Positions 23,431-33,140 of a stretch of 64,000 bases of DNA are shown piece by piece. The stretch's first letter is position 1; the number at the start of each line of letters is the position of its first letter. Origin of the DNA: Bettongia penicillata ogilbyi. Taxonomy: Eukaryota; Chordata; Mammalia; Diprotodontia; Potoroidae. The stretch covers positions 2,050,501-2,114,500 of the forward strand of contig JAJHZJ010000751.1 in assembly GCA_023548195.1 (NCBI GenBank), given 5' to 3'. The translations under genes and the position numbers were made by a program. Below the pieces are notes generated by a model. The model did no database searches. It was not told the DNA's origin and worked only from the letters and a program-made list of their open reading frames with translations.

Positions 23431-24369
23431 ATCAAGTTGTTCTGAATCATCTGTTAGATATGTGAAAGACGGTTAGGGTCAGTATGTAAAGGAGTCATGA
23501 TTGGATTTTGTTAGAGGAGCCTTCTCAGTCCTCCTCAAAATAACCCAGCTGACTGGGTGTTGAGACTTGACCAACAGAGTTATGAATAAAAGGGAAAGGG
23601 AAAGAGATTGAGGAGAGAAGGGAGGACCTAGCAGCTTGGGCTGTAGTGGCAAGAGGGCTAAGTTCAAGTCTTGCCTCTGATATGTATGGGCTATGTGAAA
23701 AGTCCATGCACTTTTTGGGGATTTTGTTTAGGTACAAACATCCCCAAATTCTAGACATTGTCAAAATCCTTCACTTGCAGCTTTAGATGTACATTGCCTT
23801 GTGGAGGAAAAAAAATGATCAAGCTACCGACAGATTGCAGTTTGGGGAAGGAGAAGGAGCAGCATGGAATTGCTGTTGAGTTTCAGTTTGGATTCCCCTT
23901 GAAAGCTGAAGTGAAAGAACGAAGAGCCGTGTGTGCCCTGGGAATTGGTGTGGGCCTTTAGGACTTCCTCATTCTAGGTCACTGGTTTTAAGTCAGCAGT
24001 GGTTGAATGTCATTACCTTTGGATTGCCATTTGGTTGAGAGAAATGAGTGGGTGGTTTCAGGGCAGTTTCAATGTTGTTAACTCAAATAAGCATTGGTGT
24101 CCCTATTAATTGGCACCCTTCTAGATAGATACGTTCAGTGTAAAGGCCCCAGCATTCAAAGGGTAGAAGGAACCAGCCACCTTTTCACCCTTCAGAAAAG
24201 ATGATTTCCTATGGAAACTCCACTGAAGAATTAGTCCATCCATTCTCCATATAAGAATAAACTTGATGGACACCCCCACTCCCCCTGATTTTTTTTTATT
24301 ATATTTCGTTTTAAAGAAATAAATTAGTGAATTGCTTTTTTGCTGTCTGGTTCTTTTTAAGAACAACTA
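23431..24369. other. Unassigned intronic sequence
   Basis: A weak SINE-like trace (ttgggctgtagtggcaagag, aagttcaagtcttgcctctg) lies near 23635-23700. The rest was not recognised. Confidence 0.5.
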
Positions 24370-24690
24370 GACTTTAACAGAATGCTTGAGAAGCCAGGTT
24401 TTGACCTTCTTGGATCTGGGAGAGGTGCCTGGGGAATAATTTAAATGAGGTCTCCACCCCTAATTAGTTTTATGCCTCAGACGCTAAGGCAGTGACAAGA
24501 AAGGAAAGGAATCCTTTCCACAGCAGAGGTGGGCCTGAGTCACCTGGCCAGGGAAAGAAGTCTCCTAGCTTTTGTGAGCTGCTGGTTGGTTGGCTTCTCC
24601 CCAGAGCAAATACAGAGGGGCTCAGAGGACAAAGGACGAGCATTTTCATTAATAAACACTAGGGTTCAGATTGCACAACTTGACAGGGCT
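24370..24690. promoter_or_regulatory. Repeat-free block, candidate conserved non-coding element
   Basis: About 320 bp of unique sequence, relatively rich in G and C for this window, with ccctaattagttttatg and a purine-rich centre. No coding frame or repeat was recognised. The assignment rests on texture only. Confidence 0.25.
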
Positions 24691-24930
24691 GTATTTCATG
24701 TGTGTTTATATGTATAAACATATTTTTTAAAATAATCCCTTGAGCTGAAGGAGAAAAAACTTTGAAGTTGATACTGGAATATAATAATAGTTCAATCTAT
24801 AGTAGTGGATCTAGGAGCTGGAATATGGTTTGTTTGTTTATGGGAGAGAAGTGATGGGACATAGTGGATAGAACTGCACCTGGGTGAGATCGATGGTCTT
24901 TTAAAGAAAGGTTGTTGGCAAAAAAGAAAT

Positions 24931-24934
<4 letters not shown>

Positions 24935-24984
<50 letters not shown>
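24935..24984. repeat. (CT)n microsatellite
   Basis: A pure CT tract of about 50 bp, followed after a short gap by ccttccttccttccctcc. Together these make a pyrimidine-rich segment of about 80 bp. Confidence 0.98.
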
Positions 24985-24987
<3 letters not shown>

Positions 24988-25479
24988 GTCTCTCCTTCCT
25001 TCCTTCCCTCCTTGGACTCTGGCCAAGTTCTGGAAGTAGGGGGGCCAGACAGAAAAAAGAGGAAAGGGAAACTTCTCCCCTGAGAGTCCCCCTAAGAGAA
25101 AAGGGATCACTACACTGATCAAAGAGAGGCCGGGTTCAAAGCTGCACTTTGGAGTAGGATTAGCATTTAACCCTTAACTAGCTACAGAAAGCAAACTGTA
25201 TAATATCATTTGGAATATATATCCAGGTACTTGAATTCATTCTGGCACCAATTGACAGTAAGATAAATTGGTAAATATGAGGATTGGGTCTGGGGAAGTG
25301 TAGAGGCAATGGCTGGGTTCCCATACCTGCTGTTTCTGTGAGAACTATGAGTTCCTGGACACACCTGTTGTTCTAGTAAGTAGTGAGGCACACATGAAGA
25401 ATTTAGGACATTGGCGGGGGGCTAGGTAGGTACAGTGGGCCTGTAATAAAGTTAGAATATTGGGACTGGGGGCTGCTCT

Positions 25480-25640
25480 ATTAGGATCCCATCAGTTGCA
25501 CTTTGCAGTTTTAAGAGCACTGAGAAGCTAAGGAATTGACTCATCCAAGGTCATACAACTAAAGGAGTCACAAATGGGAATTGAACAGAGGTCTTCTGCT
25601 CTAAGGCAGGTGCTATAGCCACCTAGTTGCACTGATTTAT
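25480..25640 (-). repeat. Marsupial/MIR-type SINE
   Basis: Landmarks are ctcatccaaggtcatacaac, gaattgaacagaggtcttct and gctatagccacctagttgc. Confidence 0.8.
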
Positions 25641-25719
25641 ATCAGATAGCCATTCAACAAGCATTTATGAATAGGTATAGGCCATGCTTCTATGCATGTA
25701 GAGCCAGCATCATTTAAAG

Positions 25720-25850
25720 GCCTGATCTGGAATTCCTGGATTTAACTCTAACATAATCTACAAAATCTCTCAGTGCCTTAGGAGTCTGCTTTAATAGGTG
25801 GAATTTCTGCACTGGGAGTTCTCTATAAAATAATGAAACCAGAGGCCCAG
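25720..25850 (+). repeat. Marsupial SINE fragment, second family
   Basis: The stretch aaatctctcagtgccttagg is followed by actgggagttctctataaaa and taatgaaacc, matching the tail of the copy at 20793-21015. Confidence 0.65.
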
Positions 25851-28239
25851 TCTCTCCTTCCCCACATCCTGATTATTACTGTTTGGCTAAATTATACAAT
25901 TTAAGGCAGCTTAAAACTTCTGAAAGATGAGTACAGATTTCTATAACTATGCCTCTAGAAGTGGAGCGCTAAGAACTTGGATCCTGAATCTGCAAGAATC
26001 ACCAATATTCCTTTCTGTTCATCCTCACTTTCCCTCCTTGGGGAGCCCAGGAAGTTCTAAATTCTCCAGGCTCCTGCTGACCCAACCCTCTGGGTATCAG
26101 CGGGGTCCAGGGTGGATCCTTCTCCCCAGGGAAAGCTATACAATATCTTGTCGGTCTTCCAATATTTTTGTATCGTTAATATTTAGCTATGTGTCTTGCC
26201 TTAGTAAAGGGAAAGGAAGTTTGTGCTTGGCATTTTTTTCTGCTCCATACTCCCTCAGAAGTAAGGTTTCTAGAGAGGAAAGAACCTTCTTTTCCTCCTT
26301 CTTAAACAAGTTACTTTGCTTCTTATCCCAGGGAGCTGAGCATCTATCCCTATCTATCTGCCTATCTCTTTCACCTTCTTTTATTTATTTATTTTTTAAG
26401 ACCAGGCCTCTGATTGATTGCTATTTCCCAGTGAGGAAACTCACTCTACCAATATGGATCAGCCTTTGCTCTGCAGTTTACTCTTAGTATGTTACCTCTG
26501 GCCACTGATTGGCTCTAGGTCACATAGCCAATATATGTCAGATGTTCTCGAACCCAGATGTGCCTGGCTCCAAGGCTACTTTTTTTGCTACCATATCCCA
26601 AAGTGCCTCTTCTCCTCTTTCTTCTCCTCTGTTTTTATATTCCTCCTTGCTCTCCTCTAACAATCTCCCCAACTCTTTCAAGTCTGGTAGAGTATCCCAT
26701 CAGCCCAGCCCAGTTAAAACCTCGGGCTTCATAGAGCTTTTAGAAACATTGGCTGCCCAAAACAAACCTTCCATTTACATAGAGTACTACTGTTACAAAC
26801 TTTCCTCCTTCAGTTTCGAGTTTGTGTGAAATTGATTAATAGTGTTACATAACGGTATGAATTTTTGTGCTGTGACTCCAAAATCCCACCAGCATCAGAG
26901 AGAGTCCATCCTGTGCCATTGGCATCTTTAGACAGACGTTTAAGCCAAGATGATTTTTCCATTCTAAACTAGAGTTCAGTAGCACATTAGTAGTATTTTA
27001 TAGTTAACATTTAAATTGTGCCTATGTTGGTGTTGGTAGCTGTTAAATGTAATACAATTCCAGATATTTTAGAGGGGTTTTTTTTAGAGTGTGAAGTTAG
27101 GGGGGTGCAGGTGGAAAATGCTTGCTTGTCTCTACTAAATGGTATGAAATGATCAGGGTTTGCTACCTACTTTATTTATTCATTCATTCATTTATTTTAA
27201 CAGTGTGATTGAAAATGAGCTAATCTTTTCATACACCTATATCTTTGCATTTTGCATAGATACTTGACTGTGGCAAATGAACTTATGAAAAGTAAAATTG
27301 TTAGCACTGTGCTTTTTTAAAGTATCCTTTTTCTCCTAAATATTCCATTAGAATTAAAGGCAATGGTAGGATGTATTAAATGTATTAAATAAATTGGTTT
27401 ATTTCCTTTGGAACAAGTTTAATATTTCTGTAAGAATTATAGCTTCAGTTTATGTACTCAAACATTTCTGCATTGATGTTACCAATATATTTAACCTAAC
27501 AAATCATACTTTCTGCTTTCTTTTTTCTGTGCAGAAGTCAGTTAGACCGTAGAAGTACTTGCTTTGCCTCCATATGTCAAAACTTGTTCACTCTCCTAGA
27601 TAATGACAGTTTTAAAGAATTATGTGCTAGTGGGCACGAAAGAATATTAGGCTCTTTGCAGTTTGATTAATTTGGGTTATTATCCTTTAAAGACAAGTGA
27701 TTTCTTAGATAGAACTAAGCTAGTAAAGTAAAACAACTGGGTGGTAAATGGGCCAGAACGGGCATATGTAAAATAAATTTTCTTTCTCACATTTTGCAGA
27801 ATTCATAAAGTTTACTTTGGCACAGTAACTACTTGTCGCTTTAATTCTTTATCCTTTAAATAGATTGACAAGGATATTCTCATTTAATATACCTCTAACA
27901 TGGTAAGTTTTACTCAGCGGGCCCTAAGAAATGTGTAGAATATTTTGGAGATACTTGAAATCTCCAAGATTATCTACCAGTGAGCTAGTTTATTTTATTG
28001 TTTTAAGTTTAATGAACATTTATTTTTCAACTCCAAATTTTAATAAGTAGGACATGAAAAATGGAAATGTTTCCTGGGAAGTTTGTTTGTAAGTTGAGTG
28101 CTCAGAGCATGGGGGAAACCATGTTTTCTCCTTTTTAAGCATTTTCCTCATTTCCATTTTAGGAAAGAAATCTGATTAACATATATAAACAGGAAAGAGT
28201 CAGGTAGCATATGTCAGAGCTAGTAATAGACTTCTTGCT
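25851..28239. other. Unassigned intronic sequence
   Basis: Mostly unique AT-rich sequence. It contains a decayed reverse SINE near 26400-26580 (tctaggtcacatagccaata) and a (TTCA)/(TTTA) tract near 27170-27200. A 186-codon open frame at 25927-26487 has unremarkable, low-complexity Ser/Leu-rich composition and overlaps the SINE remnant, so it is not called as a gene. Confidence 0.6.
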
Positions 28240-28480
28240 TGAGTTAATTCTCAGCCTGTCCTTGAAGTCACAGCTTGGGTATCATGGAGGTCCTTGGTAA
28301 TCAGCACACACAGCACCGCCTTGGACCATAGACAGCATGGGCAGTGGTATTCATGACTGGGTGCAGCTGGAAACAATTAGCTGAAAACAACACAAAGAAA
28401 GTTGGGTATTGTTTTCAGATGGCAGCCTAATGAAGAAGATACACAGAGAGCAAAGTAGGAATAGTGGACTGAATGGAGAC
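28240..28480. promoter_or_regulatory. Repeat-free block, candidate conserved non-coding element
   Basis: Unique sequence with balanced composition and ctggaaacaattagctgaaa near 28370. No repeat or coding signal was seen. The assignment is inference only. Confidence 0.22.
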
Positions 28481-28765
28481 CCCATTCTGACTCAGAAGGG
28501 AGTGGTTGAAACTCTATCACATAGCATGAAGTTGCTACTGACAACAGTAATTATCTAGGGAGCAAGTGTATTCATTTATGAAAGGCTCTGAAATGAGGCC
28601 CAATTCAGGCAGTAGAATTCAGACGCATGCCTTTCAGATTTCCATCCTGAAGCGCTGCATCTGCTTATTAAGAGTTATCTTCTGAATGTGAAAAGTATTT
28701 TTTCAGGCCTAAGTCACTGCACCTGTTGCCAAGAGGTATTTATTTCAATAAGTTGCCTAAAGCAT

Positions 28766-28777
28766 GGGGGGGGGGGG
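28766..28777. repeat. G12 homopolymer
   Basis: A run of twelve G. Such runs are polymorphic and prone to sequencing error. Confidence 0.95.
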
Positions 28778-29520
28778 TTATTGCTTGACATTTTATAGTG
28801 GGGTAAAAAGCTGTCTTTTCAAAATCATTTGTTGAGAGAGGAAAAAATGAAGCAAAGCAGTTGATTTTACCCAAAGCACTGTTATTTGGCAGTATTTGAA
28901 TTTGCAGAGCATAAACTGACAATATTGGTTTTTTTGCTGATAGGGCATCCCACATCCTACCAGTTCTTTCTTTGATTGTCAGGGTTGTAAAATGGATTGG
29001 ATTACATTTTACTTGTTTATGATGCTTATAATTTTTCCCCCTCCTACTCCCACTCTACCTTGTTGAAATAGAAATAGATGACTAGTTTTGTTTAGTAGAA
29101 ATACCATTGTGATCATACAGTTAGAAAACTTTGAATTTGTAGAGGAGGGCCCTTTGGAGTTCATTTGTACAGCTTTGCATTCAATATATCGAAAGCTTTA
29201 CCGCCTTAACTCTGTTGTTTCTTTTGGCCGTGTCAGCTCCTGCTTTGGGACCCTATAGGTACTGATACCTTAGGTATGCCCTCAAGAAGAAACTTGTTCT
29301 GCTAGTAGCAGCCATCTGAGCTGAGTAATCAACTGTGTACTGCATGCCCTCACAAAGGCAGAAATTATGTTTAAGTAATGAGTGAGATCTGACCTGAAGG
29401 CAGGATATCATCCTCGGTCTATCTTTAACTTGTTCGTATGGTTCAAAGCTGCAGAGCATTAGTGTGATTTGTGCACAGAACATTCTAAGAAATAGTGTGA
29501 TTTTGAGGATGGAGGGAGGG

Positions 29521-29534
29521 AGAAAGAGAGAGAG

Positions 29535-29625
<91 letters not shown>
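29521..29625. repeat. (GA)n microsatellite
   Basis: A GA dinucleotide tract of about 105 bp, pure from about 29541 and with a few AAAG/AAAGA interruptions at its left end. It is preceded by GGAGGGAGGG, so the whole purine tract starts near 29508. The open frames through it, alternating Arg/Glu and Leu/Ser, are artefacts. Confidence 0.98.
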
Positions 29626-29628
<3 letters not shown>

Positions 29629-30424
29629 TTTGGAAAGAAGGGGTTGTGAATTATGACTCATCCCATCATCACAGATCCCAAGATTGAAACTAGTTAAATA
29701 GCTTTGAAGATAAATCCTACCCAGTTGCTGTAAGCCCATTGAAATGGTGTGATGATTGATGGTCATCAGTGGTCATACTGCTTGTAAATGCAAGGCTGTT
29801 GCTGGATCTTACTTTTCCTCACTCCAGATCACTATTTTAGCAACTAGGCATAGCTCGTCCCATCTACGCCTGACTTTCCTGAGGAAGAGAAGGGATTAAA
29901 TCAAAGATTTAAGTAAAAAATTTTGACTCCCCTCTTGAAAGGATTTTTTTGGTTTTGGTCATTGCAATTTGTGGTTTTTGATTATTATTGTGGATTTTTT
30001 GTTTGTTTTTTCTTTACTAGTCATTATACCAACTTTTATCAGCACAGACTTCAGGATTTTAATCCTTGTGACAGGCAGCAGCCTAACCAGCATCTTTATA
30101 GTACTTTCTGATGTGAATAGGTAGGCATAATTCACTGATTATTGACACAGTTGGAGATGTTAGGATACTGCTGTACTTCATCAAAGGAAGCTTGCATATT
30201 TAAAGCATAATGTATTATTTAAACAACGTAAACATTCTGCTGGCTGTAAATGTTACCCACAAATCTCTGTACCTCCTGCACACAGCTTCTATCCTTACCA
30301 TTGGGATTTGTTTTTTAGGAGGGGTCAAGGTGAGCGTTGACCATTTCCAGTGGTTACTTTTTTTACACATTCTTTTTTAATATTAGTATTTAAAGCAGTA
30401 TAAAGCTGTGTGGGATCATAGATA

Positions 30425-30565
30425 TAAAACTGGAAGTGATTTTAAAGGTCATTTAGTGAGAGTCCTTTATTTTACAGATAAGGAAACAATAGCCAGGTGG
30501 GGCTTGATGATTTGGTCATCCCAGGATTAAGGATGAGAAGTTATTGTACTCCCAGGACTCTGACT
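30425..30565 (-). repeat. Ther-type SINE fragment
   Basis: It contains aactggaagtgattttaaag and ttattttacagataaggaaa. Confidence 0.7.
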
Positions 30566-30636
30566 ATGGAGCTGGTGTTCTCTCCAGAGTGGTACCGTTT
30601 TTGCATCCAGAATGGGCTTAACTGGAGATATAGGGG

Positions 30637-30639
<3 letters not shown>

Positions 30640-30678
<39 letters not shown>

Positions 30679-30690
30679 GTGTATGCATGC
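30640..30690. repeat. (TG)n microsatellite
   Basis: A TG tract with one CG interruption, followed by tatgcatgcatag. It lies about 1.1 kb upstream of the ADGRL2 lectin exon, in the sense orientation as TG. Confidence 0.97.
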
Positions 30691-30961
30691 ATAGAGATTA
30701 TACACACATATGTATGTGTTTATGTATCCATTTATAAATAAAGAGAGGAGGGGACTTTCTTTTACCAATAATGTGAATGGCCAACATATTAAATATTTTA
30801 GATATGATTTATATACATTATATACTTTCTTGTACCAGATGTGATAGTCACATAATATGATGTGTCTTTTTAGGTAAAGTCCCATTTGAAAAGTATCCCT
30901 TCCGCTCCTTTAACACTGAGTATATTAAGTATAAACCTCAATAAGATGGTTTCTGTGTCTT

Positions 30962-31150
30962 GTCCTGGCCTAAGAAAGTTAGACTGCTGTACTGAGGGAG
31001 ACTTGAATTCAGATCTGGGTACAGATGCTTAATAACCTTGCAGAAGTCATTAAGCCTCTTTCAGCCTGAATTCTCTCCTCTGTAAAATGATGATAATAAT
31101 AGCACTCCCAGGGTTGAGTTGTGGAGCAAATGAGATAAATATAGTGTCCC
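30962..31150 (+). repeat. MIR/Mar-1-type SINE
   Basis: It contains gagacttgaattcagatctg, agaagtcattaagcctcttt and ctctgtaaaatgatgataat, followed by gagcaaatgagata. Confidence 0.82.
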
Positions 31151-31369
31151 CAAAGTCTTAGTTTTAAGGTGTAATAGATTAAAACTGTAGTGACTTTTGT
31201 GAACCCTCAATGTTTAGGTTAGTTTGAAAACCTTCAAGACTTGTAGAATGGTAACTATTATTTTTACTCATTCATAACTAGCTTTGGAATTGACTACTTT
31301 TCCAGAAGCATCATGCTAGCCCACAAGGTCTTATTTATCTATAATAATTATCATCAGTAATCAATCGAT

Positions 31370-31640
31370 GGGTAGAGGGATTGGCCAGGTTTCAAAATTA
31401 AGTCTCTTCATACCTAACTAGAGGTGTGACCTTAGGCAAGTCACAACTTTTCTGAGCCCCAATTTTCTCATTTGTTAAATGGAGATAATAATATTCTATT
31501 GCTATAGGATTATTATGTATGTATTACTATATAGAAGTCCACCTGACATGGTTGTTGTGTGACGTAAATGAGTTAAACTATTGACTGAGTTTCAAATACT
31601 TTAAAGTGCTATATTATGTTGCTGTTATTATTTCCAAAGC
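31370..31640 (+). repeat. MIR/Mar-1-type SINE close to the lectin exon
   Basis: It contains tgtgaccttaggcaagtcac, ttaaatggagataataatat and tttaaagtgctatattatgt. A diverged insert near 31510-31545 may separate its halves. Its right end is about 140 bp from the exon. Confidence 0.75.
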
Positions 31641-31740
31641 AAGCTTACATTTTTGTCTGTGCATAATCTCTAGCTAGTAGAGAGCCGTCATGTGGCGCAA
31701 ACCACTTGAAAATTCTGTGTCAATTTTTTTCCTTCCCACA

Positions 31741-31780
31741 AGTGAATAATAGTCATTAAGTTGCTCCATTTCTTATATAG
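31741..31780 (+). promoter_or_regulatory. ADGRL2: Splice acceptor region of the ADGRL2 lectin exon
   Basis: The intron ends with tgctccatttcttatatag directly before the open frame. The pyrimidine tract is short and interrupted, so the acceptor looks moderate rather than strong. An upstream AG lies at 31758-31760 (aag). This site fixes the exon start because the latrophilin reading frame begins exactly here. Confidence 0.85.
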
Positions 31781-31994
31781 GTTTCAGCCGTGCAGCACTG
31801 CCATTTGGATTAGTTAGACGAGAATTGTCCTGTGAGGGCTACTCCATCGATCTGCGATGTCCAGGAAGTGATGTCATCATGATTGAAAGTGCTAACTATG
31901 GACGAACGGATGATAAGATTTGTGATGCAGACCCTTTCCAGATGGAGAATACAGATTGCTACCTCCCAGATGCCTTCAAAATTATGACACAGAG
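31781..31994 (+). CDS. ADGRL2: ADGRL2 (latrophilin-2) internal exon, SUEL/RBL lectin domain, partial
   Basis: This 214-nt exon is open throughout in one frame (two bases, 70 codons, two bases). It starts [15 protein letters not shown], contains [17 protein letters not shown], and ends [10 protein letters not shown] followed by a split Arg codon. It encodes most of the N-terminal galactose-binding-lectin-like (SUEL/RBL) domain of an adhesion GPCR. In latrophilins this extracellular domain binds teneurins at synapses. The cysteines in SCEGY, RCPG, KICDAD and TDCY and the YGR motif fit the family. ADGRL2 is chosen over ADGRL1 (which has AAMPFGLMRRELACEG) and ADGRL3 (which has [16 protein letters not shown]) from remembered vertebrate proteins. 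An acceptor (cttatatag) precedes the exon and a donor (gtaaaa) follows it. The first two bases, GT, complete a Gly codon if the upstream exon ends in G, as expected. The signal-peptide exon and the following exon (CNNRTQC...) were not found, so the gene is partial here. Confidence 0.96.
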
Positions 31995-32003
31995 GTAAAA
32001 ATT
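31995..32003 (+). promoter_or_regulatory. ADGRL2: Splice donor of the ADGRL2 lectin exon
   Basis: The junction reads cagag|gtaaaaatt. The donor is GT-type with A at +3 and +4, but it lacks the G at +5, so it is of medium strength. It splits an Arg codon after its second base (phase 2), matching the known junction before the CNNRTQC segment of latrophilins. Confidence 0.85.
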
Positions 32004-32104
32004 TGGGTATATTCCATGCCTATTTTACTAGCCAAAATATAGGGAAAATGATTCTGATCTACAGGTAAGTCCTAGGCCCAAACCACTGCCCACGTTTCGT
32101 ATTT

Positions 32105-32215
32105 ATGAAGAGGGGGACTGTGGTAGTGGAGAGAAAGCCAGCCTGGAAGGCAGAAAAGAGTCAAGTTCAAGTTCAGTCTCTGGCATAACCATGGGAAAGT
32201 TACAGTTACCAGACA
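32105..32215 (+). repeat. tRNA-derived SINE fragment
   Basis: It contains gactgtggtagtggagagaa, gtcaagttcaagttcagtct and a degraded gggaaagttac. Confidence 0.6.
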
Positions 32216-32259
32216 AAAGGAGAAGAGAGTGTGGACAGTTTACTCACTTTCCTTGTGTA

Positions 32260-32720
32260 ATTCCAAATTTATATCCCAAATGTCTGGATGAGTTCACAGT
32301 TCTAGCAGCATTGTAGCAGTGTGCTTGTGTCCTCACAACACCTCTAACATTGAATATGCCCATTTTTTATCATTTTTGATAATTTGCCTAGTGTGAAGTG
32401 AAACCTCAGAGTTGTCTTATTTTATTCTCTTCTCTTAGCACTAGTTATATTTAAAATATTTTCTTGTGGTTATTTACAGTGTGCATTTCTTTGAAAACCC
32501 TTCATATCCTATAACCACCACTTATCTATTAGGGAATGTTCTGTGTATATGTTGGCTTATTTTTTTGTTTGTTTCATTTTTTTCCAGATCAGTGATTTCA
32601 GTAATATTTTAGGTATTAGAGTTTTGTCATTAATATTTGGTATAAATACTTTTCCTAGTCCCCTATTTCTCTTCTAAATTATGTCTTCAGTCATTTTTGA
32701 GAGTATAAAGGGTTCTTGTG
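32260..32720 (+). repeat. Marsupial L1-like LINE fragment, 3' part of ORF2
   Basis: The phrases gagttcacagttctagcagc, taatttgcctagtgtgaagt, gaaacctcagagttgtctta and tctattagggaatgttctgt resemble the end of L1 ORF2. All frames are broken, and no target-site duplication was identified. Confidence 0.65.
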
Positions 32721-33059
32721 AACCACTGATCTAATCAATAATTGACTCCTTGTCTAAAGTTAAAATAATGTATAACTAACTTCAGAAGGGTAATGGGCGT
32801 GTTTGGTAGGTGGTGCATTTTCTCTCACTTGAGGTATATAAGCAAAGGTTGGTTGTTCACTTGTCAGGTATTTTAAAGAGGTAAGTAAACATTGGAATAG
32901 ATGATCCCTGAGGATTTTTTTTTTTAACAAAATTACTGCTTTTTTGATGTTCTTGGTTTGCCTTTTTGTGGGTAGAAGATATATTTGAGAAGCAGGTTGG
33001 CTTAGTAGTTAGAGCCCCTCAGTAGGCAAGACCACTTGTGATTACAGACTGGACAGGTA

Positions 33060-33140
33060 CTTTTCAGGTATGATCTAGTAGGGAAGCCTTTTCACAAATC
33101 TGAATCAGATGGGCCTTAAGGTCCCTTCTCTGGCTCTGTG
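33060..33140 (+). repeat. CR1/L3-like 3' end fragment
   Basis: It contains tcagatgggccttaaggtcc followed by cttctctggctctgtgg. Confidence 0.6.

Larger units (their letters stand above)
28481..30424. other. Unassigned intronic sequence around the GA tract
   Basis: Apart from the G12 run and the GA tract, nothing was recognised. The interval is AT-rich and its open frames are short. Confidence 0.6.
1..31780 (+). other. ADGRL2: ADGRL2 intron upstream of the lectin exon (3' part)
   Basis: No exon-like open segment with matching splice sites and latrophilin similarity was found in these 31.8 kb. The signal-peptide exon that must join the Gly codon at 31781 therefore appears to lie to the left of the window. 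The interval is a mosaic of decayed LINE and SINE fragments, microsatellites and unique AT-rich sequence. That it is one continuous intron is inferred from the absence of other genes. Confidence 0.75.

Noticed and set aside
25927..26487. 186-codon plus-strand open frame, the longest outside the array
   Set aside because: The composition is Ser/Leu-rich and low in information, no domain is seen, and its 3' part overlaps a decayed SINE. A frame of this length is expected by chance in 64 kb.
29464..29766. Open frames of alternating Arg/Glu and Leu/Ser on both strands
   Set aside because: They are translations of the GA dinucleotide tract. The same explanation covers the frames at 24792-25122.
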